The notes under the pieces were generated by a model, which saw only the letters and a program-made list of their open reading frames with translations, made no database searches and had not been told where the DNA came from. The translations under genes and the position numbers were made by a program. 39,844 bases of DNA, taken from assembly GCA_021372155.1 (NCBI GenBank), contig JAJFUZ010000398.1, positions 1 to 39,844 of the forward strand, in the 5' to 3' direction. Below, one piece after another: positions 23,103 to 30,610 of this stretch. Every line of letters begins with the position of its first letter. Positions within the stretch are counted from its first letter, which is position 1. Source of the DNA: Parachlamydia sp. GTDB lineage: Bacteria > Chlamydiota > Chlamydiia > Chlamydiales > Parachlamydiaceae.

Positions 23103-24237
23103 AGAACTGAACTTGGCTATGAGCCCCGGCAGCGGCTCCTATACCCATAGTCTTTGCCCCAGTACCTACTTGCACGACTATTGTCAATGTATCACCAACC
23201 GCACAGGGAACTAACCCCACGCCTGAAACTGAGAACTGAGCTCCCGCGTCTTGCAGAAGAGCAGGGTTGAATTGGGTTTGCCACCATATATCCGCGTTGC
23301 GAACTATGCGAAGGTTGCCTGCAGTTTGGCCGCCGGTGGTATTGATGAATAAAATCAACGCCGAGACAAGATAGATCCCGGCCTTTGTGCAAGTAAACGC
23401 CCCCGTTAGGGGATCGTATTCAGACTGGATGTCATAGTCAGTGGTATCGAAGAGAACTGTATAGGAAGTTAGGTCCCCGGTAACGTTCGGTATGTCCACG
23501 CTGCAATAAGCAGAAGCATTGCTATTGCTAGGGAGGGTCACAATCCCTACTGAATCTGCTTGGATGAATGGGCTGGAGACAACTGTGTTGTTAGCACTCG
23601 AAAGAAGAACCTCTCCCGCGGTTGTTGTTGCCGGATAGGTGGCCGTAGTATAGGCGGGATCGGCGGCAGCTCCCGCAGACTGCAAGATCTGGCCTGCAGA
23701 GCCTGCAGCCGTTGCGGCCATGGCAGAAGATGTCCCTTCTCCAATAATCACACCATGAGCCGTCTGTGTGCCTAATTTAGCCGCTAGGGCACTTGATGTA
23801 ACGGCATTGGCCGAGTCTGTCCCGGCAATGGCTTGAGCGTTAGTTGCTAATGTGACTACACCATTTTGGATGGTTGTAGATTGCGCAACTGTAACCTCTG
23901 CTGTCCCTGGCACAGGTTCGAAGGTGGAGACACCTTGAGTAGCATTCCCTGTGAGTGTGATTACCCCGGCTATAGGATTGACTAGATTGGCGTCATCCAA
24001 GAGAAGTTCCGCTACAGCAAGTGCTCCGCCCCCGCAATTAATCCAATAGGCAACTTTACTTACTACGCTGCCTAGAACCCAGAAGTCATTTGTAGCCGTG
24101 TTTATCCACCTAGTCCCTGGTTGGAAATGGATATCTGTTGGAAGAGGATCTCTTCTCTTGAAGACATCTTGGCCAGGGTTTGTGTAGTTTGTGCCTAGAT
24201 ATCCTGTAGGATTGTAAGAGGGGTTTTGACTACTCAT
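23089..24237 (-). CDS. Tail fibre-like protein with C1q-like C-terminal domain
   Basis: 382 aa, ATG 24237. N-terminal region (residues 28-70: 'R-R-D-P-L-P-T-D', 'P-G-T-R-W-I-N', 'F-W-V-L-G-S') resembles that of the fibre-like protein at 25646, probably the virion attachment part. The middle is Ala/Thr/Ser/Val repeat-like beta-rich. From about residue 240 a C1q/TNF-type jelly roll is suggested: 'Y-T-V-L-F-D-T-T-D-Y-D', 'A-G-I-Y-L-V-S-A-L-I-L-F', and 'V-G-D-T-L-T-I-V-V'. It likely trimerises and binds the host surface. First or last of the minus-strand tail block. Confidence 0.7.
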   Translation of the reverse strand: MSSQNPSYNPTGYLGTNYTNPGQDVFKRRDPLPTDIHFQPGTRWINTATNDFWVLGSVVSKVAYWINCGGGALAVAELLLDDANLVNPIAGVITLTGNATQGVSTFEPVPGTAEVTVAQSTTIQNGVVTLATNAQAIAGTDSANAVTSSALAAKLGTQTAHGVIIGEGTSSAMAATAAGSAGQILQSAGAAADPAYTTATYPATTTAGEVLLSSANNTVVSSPFIQADSVGIVTLPSNSNASAYCSVDIPNVTGDLTSYTVLFDTTDYDIQSEYDPLTGAFTCTKAGIYLVSALILFINTTGGQTAGNLRIVRNADIWWQTQFNPALLQDAGAQFSVSGVGLVPCAVGDTLTIVVQVGTGAKTMGIGAAAGAHSQVQFSKIA

Positions 24238-24278
24238 ATTTAGAACTTCTGGACTCCTAAAGTTGCGAAGTTTTAAGA

Positions 24279-24506
24279 CTATTTCTTTTTGAGCTTCTTA
24301 GCTTCTCTTTCGGCGATCTCCTTGCGGAATGCCGAGAATCCAAAAGCTATTCTCGCTTCTCTTTCGGAGTCCTTTTTCATTTCAGGCTCATGCCTTCGGG
24401 CTTCCTGCTTGGCTTTCTTCATTGCATAATTACCTTCATTTTCAGCGAGAGTCGCGTATCTTTTTTGCCTAGAGACTACGCCTTTGATATCACTATTTTT
24501 GCTCAT
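24279..24506 (-). CDS. Small highly charged protein
   Basis: 75 aa, ATG 24506. Lys/Glu/Arg-rich and helical ('A-M-K-K-A-K-Q-E-A-R-R-H', 'I-A-E-R-E-A-K-K-L-K-K-K'). It overlaps the membrane-protein gene at 24493 by 14 bases. Possibly a DNA- or virion-associated helical protein. Function unknown. Confidence 0.55.
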   Translation of the reverse strand: MSKNSDIKGVVSRQKRYATLAENEGNYAMKKAKQEARRHEPEMKKDSEREARIAFGFSAFRKEIAEREAKKLKKK

Positions 24507-24663
24507 CGGGTCCGCTCAAGTCCACATTGGAACCTGTTTCTGTTTGAATGATCGTCTCGCAAGCTTCCTCTATGGCATTATCTTTGCCAAAATAAAGAGA
24601 GCTTACATAACCAACTGCTCCAGCAGCGGCTACGATAATTGCGCCAATAATGTATTTATTCAT
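24493..24663 (-). CDS. Small membrane protein
   Basis: 56 aa, ATG at 24663. N-terminal transmembrane helix (YIIGAIIVAAAGAVGYV) then an acidic segment ('A-I-E-E-A-C-E-T-I-I-Q-T-E-T-G-S-N-V-D-L-S'). Small phage proteins with one N-terminal membrane helix and 'E-x-A-x-E-x-I-I-x-x-x-T-G-x-x-V-D-L-S' are common near tail or lysis genes; function unknown. Confidence 0.65.
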   Translation of the reverse strand: MNKYIIGAIIVAAAGAVGYVSSLYFGKDNAIEEACETIIQTETGSNVDLSGPDEQK

Positions 24664-24673
24664 ATTGTCCTTA

Positions 24674-25288
24674 TTAACAAACTAAATATCCATAAACCCA
24701 TGTATACAACTCTGTACCTAGAGCAGCTCCGTAAATACTCCAATCCTTTGCGTTAGCCACTGAAAGCATGGTAAAATAAAAAGAGGCCGTATCGCCTGCT
24801 GTCATTGGAAGCAAAGTAGCAAAATTATTGAAGGCGGTGCTGGAGACCGCACCTCCATATGTATTCTGCCGGTATGTATAGGATGTGCTTACAAGCGAAA
24901 ATAGTCCTCCATTGTCTTTTGTAGCGCCACTTGCGTAAATTTGTCCGCCTAGTAAATACATTCCCGTGACAGGAGCAGTGAAAACACCAGTAGTTGAAAA
25001 AACTGTTCCTTGGTTTTTAACTAAGGTGAAAGGCTGTCCAGATCCTATTCTAAAACTAGTCAGATCTCCTGTTACGTTGATATCCTGTGCGCTTAGACAA
25101 GCTAAAAAAGCTGGCTGGCTCGTATTGGTCTCCCTATTGGAAGCATCAATAAGAGCTGTAGTTGAGGTAACAAGACTAGTCCCGTTGTACTTGACGATCC
25201 CATTAGTAGTACTGAAGCTTGACGCTCCAGTACCACCATTTGCAATCGAAACAGGGAGTCCTACTGTAGCAACTTGAATCTGCGACAT
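24674..25288 (-). CDS. Tail/receptor-binding-type protein with C1q-like domain
   Basis: 204 aa, start at 25288, overlapping the upstream stop by one base. The N-terminal 'V-A-T-V-G-L-P-V-S-I-A-N-G-G-T-G-A-S-S-F' is the G-G-T-G tail-fibre motif. From about residue 60 a C1q-like jelly roll: 'N-V-T-G-D-L-T-S-F', 'F-T-A-P-V-T-G-M-Y-L-L-G-G-Q-I', and 'M-T-A-G-D-T-A-S-F-Y-F'. 'N-V-T-G-D-L-T-S' also occurs in the 23089 gene, so the two C-terminal domains are related. Confidence 0.7.
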   Translation of the reverse strand: MSQIQVATVGLPVSIANGGTGASSFSTTNGIVKYNGTSLVTSTTALIDASNRETNTSQPAFLACLSAQDINVTGDLTSFRIGSGQPFTLVKNQGTVFSTTGVFTAPVTGMYLLGGQIYASGATKDNGGLFSLVSTSYTYRQNTYGGAVSSTAFNNFATLLPMTAGDTASFYFTMLSVANAKDWSIYGAALGTELYTWVYGYLVC

Positions 25289-25635
25289 TAGGTCCCTCCG
25301 TCTGCGTACATTACACTCAAGGTCACCTTACCAGAGCCGGGGGCCCCAGCAGAGCCTTGCTTGACCCAGAATTGGGTTTCTCTATGCACGAACAGTCCAT
25401 CATCACGAACTTTATTAGCCGTGCAATCAATTATTAGACCTGTATTGGAAGGGAGGGAAATCTCTGTTGTTATCCCATCGTCTGAGATAAGGACTTCCTT
25501 GTCAGTTGAGTTGAAGAATTGGAGCATTCTTGTATGATGCAGTGTAGGCCCTCCTATCACTGCAAAAGCTGCTCCTATTCCACCAAAGGCAAGAGATCTA
25601 AGCTCTTCCCATCGAAGGCGCGTTCCGAATGCCAT
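25288..25635 (-). CDS. Podovirus-type virion protein
   Basis: 115 aa, ATG 25635. 'R-L-R-W-E-E-L-R-S-L-A-F-G-G-I' at the N-terminus, 'S-D-D-G-I-T-T-E-I-S-L-P-S-N-T-G-L-I-I-D', then 'F-W-V-K-Q-G'. This pattern is a frequently seen short virion protein of podovirus-like phages. Its exact place in the particle is unknown; here it lies between two fibre-like genes. Confidence 0.65.
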   Translation of the reverse strand: MAFGTRLRWEELRSLAFGGIGAAFAVIGGPTLHHTRMLQFFNSTDKEVLISDDGITTEISLPSNTGLIIDCTANKVRDDGLFVHRETQFWVKQGSAGAPGSGKVTLSVMYADGGT

Positions 25636-25645
25636 AGATCACTCC

Positions 25646-26464
25646 TTACGCTGACTCAACGAGAAGCCAATCTATGATCGAAACATCGTCTGTTTCGATT
25701 GAAACTGTATTGTCGTATGAGTTAATTGTGAATCCAACACCAACTGAAGGAACAGCTTCTAGCCATCCTATCCCTATGGACGCATTTATGCTGGTTCGTG
25801 TGACAAAGATTCGTGTGTTTGCAGTTACAGAGGTGTTAGCAACGGCAATCGTTCCTGCAACTAAAGTTGCTTGTCCTATGCGAGCATTGGCACCAGCTTT
25901 GAGAGAGATACCCTTCCCAGCAGTCCCAAACAGGAGATTCCCGTCTGTTATAGTCTCGTGTCCGCTAGTCAATGTAAGGTCCCCTGCGGTCAGGGTGGCA
26001 TTACCAGAAGTTAAGACCAAGTTCCCAGAGGTTAGAGTGGCGTTACCAGAGGTTAGGATTAAGTTTCCAGAGGATAGGGTGACGTTACCGGTGGTGAAGA
26101 CGGTATTTCCGGCCCCTTTGGGGGTAAAGGTGAAGCCAATCGCCGCGTTAGCTCCCGTGCCTGTAAAGACGTTCCCTGAAGCCAAGGTAATGGCATTTGC
26201 GGTTGTGGTCAGATAAGAGCCAGAAGTCAAGGTAGTGAATGTTGAGGTAACGTTCCCTAGAGTTGTCCAAGTAGCAGAGCCACCAGAAACAGAAGCGAGG
26301 CCAAAGTAGGCGCCAGTTGACTTGTTGGCCCATAGTTGACCTGGAGCATAGCCAGTATCATGAGTTGTTGGGTCTCGTTTGGCAATGACTGGAGTAGGAT
26401 TTTGTCCGCTCAGTGGTTGAGGTAGCCCATATAGGCTCTCAGCTTGCGGTTTAAGTCTTGACAT
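25646..26464 (-). CDS. Tail fibre with tandem 7-residue repeats
   Basis: 272 aa from ATG 26464 (AGAGG upstream; an upstream in-frame start at 26509 is less likely). N-terminal attachment region: 'K-R-D-P-T-T-H-D', 'P-G-Q-L-W-A-N', 'Y-F-G-L-A-S'. Middle: about seven repeats of a 7-residue unit of the form x-x-T-L-T-S-G, suited to a triple beta-helix. C-terminal domain: 'N-A-R-I-G-Q-A-T-L-V-A-G-T', 'F-V-T-R-T-S-I-N-A-S-I-G', and 'F-T-I-N-S-Y-D-N'. This is a common C-terminal module of phage fibres. It probably contacts the host surface. Confidence 0.75.
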   Translation of the reverse strand: MSRLKPQAESLYGLPQPLSGQNPTPVIAKRDPTTHDTGYAPGQLWANKSTGAYFGLASVSGGSATWTTLGNVTSTFTTLTSGSYLTTTANAITLASGNVFTGTGANAAIGFTFTPKGAGNTVFTTGNVTLSSGNLILTSGNATLTSGNLVLTSGNATLTAGDLTLTSGHETITDGNLLFGTAGKGISLKAGANARIGQATLVAGTIAVANTSVTANTRIFVTRTSINASIGIGWLEAVPSVGVGFTINSYDNTVSIETDDVSIIDWLLVESA

Positions 26465-26546
26465 ACATACCTCTATGTTTGGTATTAATAATTTTAATTT
26501 ACCATGCAAAGAAATCTATGTCAAAAATTTTTTTTAAAGGCTTTAA

Positions 26547-27845
26547 ATGAATAGCTTGTCAGATAAACAACTCGACTCCCTCAGCGAATCTAATGCCAAG
26601 ATTAACATATGGGAGGGAGCTGTCAGGTCTGGGAAAACATATATAAGCCTCTGGCGATGGATGAAAGAGCTTACCTATGGCCCTGCCGGCGAATATTGCA
26701 TAATCACGAGGACCTACGATACTTTCAAGAGGAACATCCTACCCTTGATCACGAACATGGTTGGTGCGGATGCCAGATACTATGCTGGAAGGCGTGAAAT
26801 GAATATGTGGGGGAAGACGATCCATATCATCGGGGCGGACGATTCTTCAGCTGACTCGAAGATTCGCGGAGCAACCTTCTCAGGGGCCTATGTAGACGAA
26901 ATTACAATGATCCCAGAAGCCGTGTTTAGGATGCTCATCTCTAGGTGTGCTATGGGAGGGGCTAAAATCTTTGGGACAACCAACCCTGATTCTCCATTCC
27001 ATTGGCTTAAGAAGGACTTCCTTGATGATAATCCAGACGTGAAGAGCTGGAAGTTTACCCTCAATGACAACCCAAAGTTGACGAAGGAAGAGAAGGATTA
27101 CTTGTGTAGACAATACAAAGGGCTCTGGTTTCAAAGATTCATCGAAGGAAGGTGGGTTCAAGCTGAAGGGGCCATCTATGACTTCTTTGATCCGACACTC
27201 CATGTGATAAACTTTGAGCCAGGTCTTCCTGAGTATTGCATAATCGGGATTGACTACGGGACGACCAACCCATGCGCCTTTGTGAGCGTATCTGTTAACA
27301 GATCAAAGTACCCAAACATGTGGGTGGATTCAGTTTACTACTACGATTCGAAGATTCACCAGCGACAAAAGACAGACTCCGAGTATGCGGTTGATCTGAT
27401 CAAATTCATCAAGGATAAGCCCGTGAAGGCAATCTATGTTGACCCATCAGCTGCAAGCTTTAAACTAGAGCTATCTAGGAATGATGTCTCCAACCTATAC
27501 GATGCCGAGAATGAAGTTATAGATGGAATTAGGTTAGTCTCTAAGTTCTTCAACAATGGTACAATTAAGATCTGTCGAAGCTGCGATGTATTGATAAAAG
27601 AGATGCAGGGATATGTTTGGGATCCTCATTGTGCAAAAACAGGCAAGGAACAGCCCCTAAAACATGCGGACCACGGTATCGATGCCCTCAGGTATAGCCT
27701 CTACACGCATTTCTTTGGGAAAGATGGGAACAAAATGACAGCTAGACAGCTCGATAGTTTATATAATGAGAGCCGAGGCAGGGGGCCAGAGTTGCCAGCT
27801 CCATTTAGGCCAATTGAGGAGTTGGATAGATATCAGTGCTTTTAA
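26547..27845 (+). CDS. terL: Terminase large subunit (PBSX/phage type)
   Basis: 432 aa, ATG 26547 with AAAGG upstream. Walker A at residues 22-31 (WEGAVRSGKT), Walker B 'Y-V-D-E-I-T' at about 115-120, coupling motif 'G-T-T-N-P-D-S-P-F-H-W'. The nuclease domain shows 'G-I-D-Y-G-T-T-N-P' (about residue 233), 'V-D-P-S-A' and 'H-A-D-H-G-I-D-A-L-R-Y' near the C-terminus. It is the packaging motor and cutter. The portal is 2.8 kb downstream on the same strand. Confidence 0.95.
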   Translation: MNSLSDKQLDSLSESNAKINIWEGAVRSGKTYISLWRWMKELTYGPAGEYCIITRTYDTFKRNILPLITNMVGADARYYAGRREMNMWGKTIHIIGADDSSADSKIRGATFSGAYVDEITMIPEAVFRMLISRCAMGGAKIFGTTNPDSPFHWLKKDFLDDNPDVKSWKFTLNDNPKLTKEEKDYLCRQYKGLWFQRFIEGRWVQAEGAIYDFFDPTLHVINFEPGLPEYCIIGIDYGTTNPCAFVSVSVNRSKYPNMWVDSVYYYDSKIHQRQKTDSEYAVDLIKFIKDKPVKAIYVDPSAASFKLELSRNDVSNLYDAENEVIDGIRLVSKFFNNGTIKICRSCDVLIKEMQGYVWDPHCAKTGKEQPLKHADHGIDALRYSLYTHFFGKDGNKMTARQLDSLYNESRGRGPELPAPFRPIEELDRYQCF

Positions 27846-28078
27846 TCAAATGCAACCTTGTTAAGCTCAGAGATGAAAGCCTCGATATATCTCACCCTCT
27901 CCGCTCTTTCTACACTTTTTAGGGTACACAGGATCACCTTCAGAAGAGAATCTACCACGATGGTTCTTTCGTAGCTATCGAATCTTCTAAATCTCGTTTT
28001 GTATGCTGCCAATACCGTTCCCGCTACCTTATCTGACAAGCAGCACATCTGGAGTAAGTCTTCATCATCAAAATCCAT
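27842..28078 (-). CDS. Hypothetical small helical protein
   Basis: 78 aa, start at 28078, overlapping the upstream gene's stop by 11 bases. Acidic N-terminus then 'F-R-R-F-D-S-Y-E-R-T-I-V-V-D-S-L-L-K-V-I-L-C-T-L' and 'R-Y-I-E-A-F-I-S-E-L-N-K'. Two-helix layout with a hydrophobic helix resembles the array at 10760-11931. Ends 4 bases into the terminase stop region on the other strand. Function unknown. Confidence 0.5.
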   Translation of the reverse strand: MDFDDEDLLQMCCLSDKVAGTVLAAYKTRFRRFDSYERTIVVDSLLKVILCTLKSVERAERVRYIEAFISELNKVAFD

Positions 28079-28262
28079 CAGGGTAATCCATTAAGGGTAT
28101 AGTCTCGCGCGATTTCTTGAACTCCGTTAACTCGATGTCCAACTGACGATCTGCCTCATATTCAAGATAGAGGTATGCGCAGAGAAGCAAACAGAAAATG
28201 GCAAAGACGGTTAGGATGAATGTTGTCCAAAATTTTAATTCCTCGTCAAATGATGAGAGCAT
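28068..28262 (-). CDS. Small membrane protein, spanin- or holin-like shape
   Basis: 64 aa, ATG at 28262 with AGGAG upstream. One transmembrane segment (FWTTFILTVFAIFCLLLCAY) after a 10-residue acidic N-terminus; a charged helix follows ('L-E-Y-E-A-D-R-Q-L-D-I-E-L'). The shape fits an inner-membrane spanin or a regulator, but no lysin is nearby to support a lysis role. Confidence 0.5.
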   Translation of the reverse strand: MLSSFDEELKFWTTFILTVFAIFCLLLCAYLYLEYEADRQLDIELTEFKKSRETIPLMDYPDGF

Positions 28263-28403
28263 ATTGATATCTCCTGAAATTTCTAGTTATAGCAACTTTT
28301 TTTTAGCCATGCATTACATTTCGGTTGACTTGTGCGAAGTTGGCGGGTTATTGGTGTTATGAAAGCAGTCTTGCTTTTTTATCGAAACAAAAAAAGGAGA
28401 AAT

Positions 28404-29162
28404 ATGGAAAATCTAGAAAATTTGCGCAGGTTTCTCGAGGTGTCAGCGGAAGCTCTCAAGACCATTACGGTGTATATGGAAGACTTTGACATTTCCGAAA
28501 TTCGTCTAACGATGATGCATCAAGAAGATGCCCCCACTATGACGGGAGAAAAAGAAAAAAAAGAGAAAAAGGAAGTAAAAACGAAAGCAAAAGGCCCCAA
28601 AAGCCTTGTCTCAAGAACAGAAAGGCAGTTGAATGATAGGAAAAATGCCTGCAAATTTTTCGATGAATGCTGCGAGAAGAAGGCAGCTTCGTATATCAGT
28701 ACAGCAGATCTCCATAAAAAATATCTCGCTTGGATCCTTCGGAAGAAGGCTGGACATCCTGTGCGAGAGACTGTTCTAGGAAAGTATCTATCAAAATACA
28801 AAAATATACGAAACTACCAAACAAGAGCCCTGAAACACTATGCCAGTTTCTACAAAGGAATAGCCTTTAAGGACCGTTCTATCAAGTCGTCTGGAATTAG
28901 TGTAGGCGAACTCCTGAAATTTTTCCAAACTGAAATTCAGCCATCGAACTCAGCAGGTGAGATAGCCGTGGATGCTATTTATCACACCTATAAGTCTTGG
29001 TGTGAAAAAGAAGACGTCAAGCCCGTGGCATATCGTTGGTTCTATAAGTACTTGTTAAAGAGTTTTCCTAAGAAATTTTTCTCTCAACATGATCGTACAA
29101 CCACCCAATGTAAACGTCGTTGGTTGAATGGGCATAGTGTTCGGAATCTAATCGGAGTCTAA
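28404..29162 (+). CDS. Double winged-helix (D5-like) protein
   Basis: 252 aa from ATG 28404, chosen because AAAAAGGAG lies at 28391-28399 (upstream in-frame sites lack one). After an acidic N-terminus and a Lys-rich linker there are two copies of one fold pattern. The first, about residues 85-150, runs 'S-T-A-D-L-H-K-K-Y-L-A-W-I-L-R-K-K' and 'V-L-G-K-Y-L-S-K-Y'. The second, about 175-245, runs 'A-V-D-A-I-Y-H-T-Y-K-S-W-C-E-K-E' and 'F-Y-K-Y-L-L-K-S-F'. The second reads like the winged-helix domain found at the C-terminus of D5-type primase-helicases. A DNA-binding regulator is my inference. It ends at a strong terminator. Confidence 0.55.
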   Translation: MENLENLRRFLEVSAEALKTITVYMEDFDISEIRLTMMHQEDAPTMTGEKEKKEKKEVKTKAKGPKSLVSRTERQLNDRKNACKFFDECCEKKAASYISTADLHKKYLAWILRKKAGHPVRETVLGKYLSKYKNIRNYQTRALKHYASFYKGIAFKDRSIKSSGISVGELLKFFQTEIQPSNSAGEIAVDAIYHTYKSWCEKEDVKPVAYRWFYKYLLKSFPKKFFSQHDRTTTQCKRRWLNGHSVRNLIGV

Positions 29163-29165
29163 AAT

Positions 29166-29188
29166 AAAGCCGGAGAAATCCGGCTTTT
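29166..29188. terminator. Bidirectional Rho-independent terminator
   Basis: Stem AAGCCGGA (29167-29174), loop GAAA, TCCGGCTT (29179-29186), then TT. A-rich on the left side and T-rich on the right, so it can serve both converging genes (28404 and 29192). Confidence 0.85.
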
Positions 29189-29191
29189 CAC

Positions 29192-29659
29192 TCAATAAGA
29201 TGTGCTTTCTGTTGATTCGCTAAGAGAGAAATCCTCTGGATTAGCATACTCGTTGCCATTTACTTGGCCTCGCAGAAAGTTCTCGACCGCATCTATAGCC
29301 TTCTTGCCTTCCTGGCACCAAAATAGAAGCCCTATCATCTGGAGCCTTCCTAGATCGTTAACCTTTTTAGCACTAGTTTCAACTACAGACGGCTTTTCAA
29401 AGCTACATTCATCGGCATGTTTGAGGAAGAAATTCAGATTCTTGAATATCTTGTGACACTTGGGGCACCTGAATCTCAACGACTTATGTATAGTTGACCG
29501 ATAGCGGCGAACTATATCTTTCCCAAATATCGCGCTTCCACCGTCACACTTAAGGCTAGCCGTCTGATAGGTAGATCCCGAGGAGCTAACAGAATCTACC
29601 TTAGAAACGGCCGGGAGAAGAGAGCACAGGCATAGGGACAAAAGTACAATTTTTTTCAT
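29192..29659 (-). CDS. Secreted protein with one C2HC zinc finger
   Basis: 155 aa, ATG 29659 with AAGGA upstream. Signal peptide (KKIVLLSLCLCSLLPAVS) with likely cleavage around residue 19. Residues about 64-84 read 'C-P-K-C-H-K-I-F-K-N...H-A-D-E-C', i.e. C-x2-C-x3-F-x5-F-x2-H-x3-C, the classical zinc-finger frame. A helical acidic C-terminus follows ('D-A-V-E-N-F-L-R-G'). An exported zinc finger is unusual for a phage; it could be an envelope or secreted effector-like protein. It shares a leftward operon with the NAD-salvage-like genes. Confidence 0.6.
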   Translation of the reverse strand: MKKIVLLSLCLCSLLPAVSKVDSVSSSGSTYQTASLKCDGGSAIFGKDIVRRYRSTIHKSLRFRCPKCHKIFKNLNFFLKHADECSFEKPSVVETSAKKVNDLGRLQMIGLLFWCQEGKKAIDAVENFLRGQVNGNEYANPEDFSLSESTESTSY

Positions 29660-29660
29660 A

Positions 29661-29873
29661 TCAATCCTTCCAGTTACGTATCCCTATAATAGAAAGAATT
29701 GTATAAATTCCAAAGAGAAAACCTTGTGCTACCGTTCCACCCAGAAAGTTAATTACGCAAAAACATGAATTCGAGATAAGCCAATAATAAAATCCTGTCT
29801 TATCTTGGTTTACATTTAAGTATGTACCGTACAGGGCTATAAAGGTAATAATCCAACTGATTCCTTCGAGCAT
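29661..29873 (-). CDS. PnuC-like small membrane protein
   Basis: 70 aa from ATG 29873 (AGAGG six bases upstream; a longer start is not favoured). Three hydrophobic helices: 'I-S-W-I-I-T-F-I-A-L-Y-G-T-Y-L-N-V', then 'F-Y-Y-W-L-I-S-N-S-C-F-C-V-I-N-F', and 'G-F-L-F-G-I-Y-T-I-L-S-I-I-G-I-R-N-W'. Short proteins of this pattern are annotated PnuC (nicotinamide riboside/mononucleotide transport) or SemiSWEET-like. PnuC itself is about 230 aa, so this would be a half-size unit. Its gene follows the NadR-like gene by 7 bases, which supports the NAD link. Confidence 0.6.
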   Translation of the reverse strand: MLEGISWIITFIALYGTYLNVNQDKTGFYYWLISNSCFCVINFLGGTVAQGFLFGIYTILSIIGIRNWKD

Positions 29874-29880
29874 ATGACCT

Positions 29881-30471
29881 CTACCTATTGAAAATGTGTT
29901 CAAAGAATTTAGTGTTGTCTCGGGAAAAGACATCATCCGCACTCATGTGCAGGTATCTTTTTCCTCCATGACTGTCGTGAAGATCATCGAGATAGTACGA
30001 AGAGTCGAAATCAACATCAGCTAATAGTTCTGAGAATAGAGTGTTGATCTCTTTTCGAAACTTTGGGTCAGGGCTCCTAATACCATCCGATATAATCTCT
30101 TCAGAAGAAGGTCGTATATGGATGAGCATATCGTATGAGTTAAGCCACTCTTTCGCAAATTTGAATATGTTTGTGTTTTCTATTTCCCAGCCTAGCTTGT
30201 TCACCAAATAGACCATAGGATCAAGTGCAGACCTGTCGCAAATGATAAACTTAGCCTTTCTAGACAAAGCATCCAGCTCAAGCCGTATATGCTCACACAT
30301 GATCCAAATAGCAGATTCTGATGTAAAACCATCGTTGAGGGGAAAGGGGCAATTCCTGGCGACTTCGTGTATTAGACGGGCATTTTGCCCTACACGGCTT
30401 GCATGAGCAAACATTTGGGCTGCAAAGGTTGATTTACCTATGCCATGGGTTCCAAGAATCGCAATTTTCAT
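29881..30471 (-). CDS. P-loop NTPase, NadR-kinase-like (AAA_28 type)
   Basis: 196 aa, ATG 30471. Walker A at residues 7-15 (GTHGIGKST). 'H-E-V-A-R-N-C-P-F' follows, then 'F-I-I-C-D-R-S-A-L-D-P-M-V-Y' (the D-R-S/T...D motif of AAA_28/NadR-kinase proteins), and 'H-I-R-P-S-S-E'. NadR's kinase domain phosphorylates nicotinamide riboside; other AAA_28 proteins phosphorylate different small molecules. With a PnuC-like transporter downstream, an NAD-salvage role is the best guess. Its start faces the portal gene across 139 bases. Confidence 0.6.
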   Translation of the reverse strand: MKIAILGTHGIGKSTFAAQMFAHASRVGQNARLIHEVARNCPFPLNDGFTSESAIWIMCEHIRLELDALSRKAKFIICDRSALDPMVYLVNKLGWEIENTNIFKFAKEWLNSYDMLIHIRPSSEEIISDGIRSPDPKFRKEINTLFSELLADVDFDSSYYLDDLHDSHGGKRYLHMSADDVFSRDNTKFFEHIFNR

Positions 30472-30610
30472 ACGTCACGACCTCCTGTCTTTTTTGCCTT
30501 GTATAGACCTGTTTTCACATTTATCCAAGAAAAAAATAAGATGTCTTTTTGTAAAAAAATCTTTATATGGCGTAAATTGAGGTAAAGAAATACTTTAACA
30601 AAGCTGAGCC

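Noticed and set aside
25674-26216. 180-aa open frame opposite the tail fibre
   Set aside because: It is an antisense shadow of the 7-residue repeats, without a ribosome site and with low-complexity Val/Pro/Lys composition.
28325-28354. Possible promoter TTGACT with TATTGG before the gene at 28404
   Set aside because: The -10 match is poor (three of six), so I do not list it as a feature.
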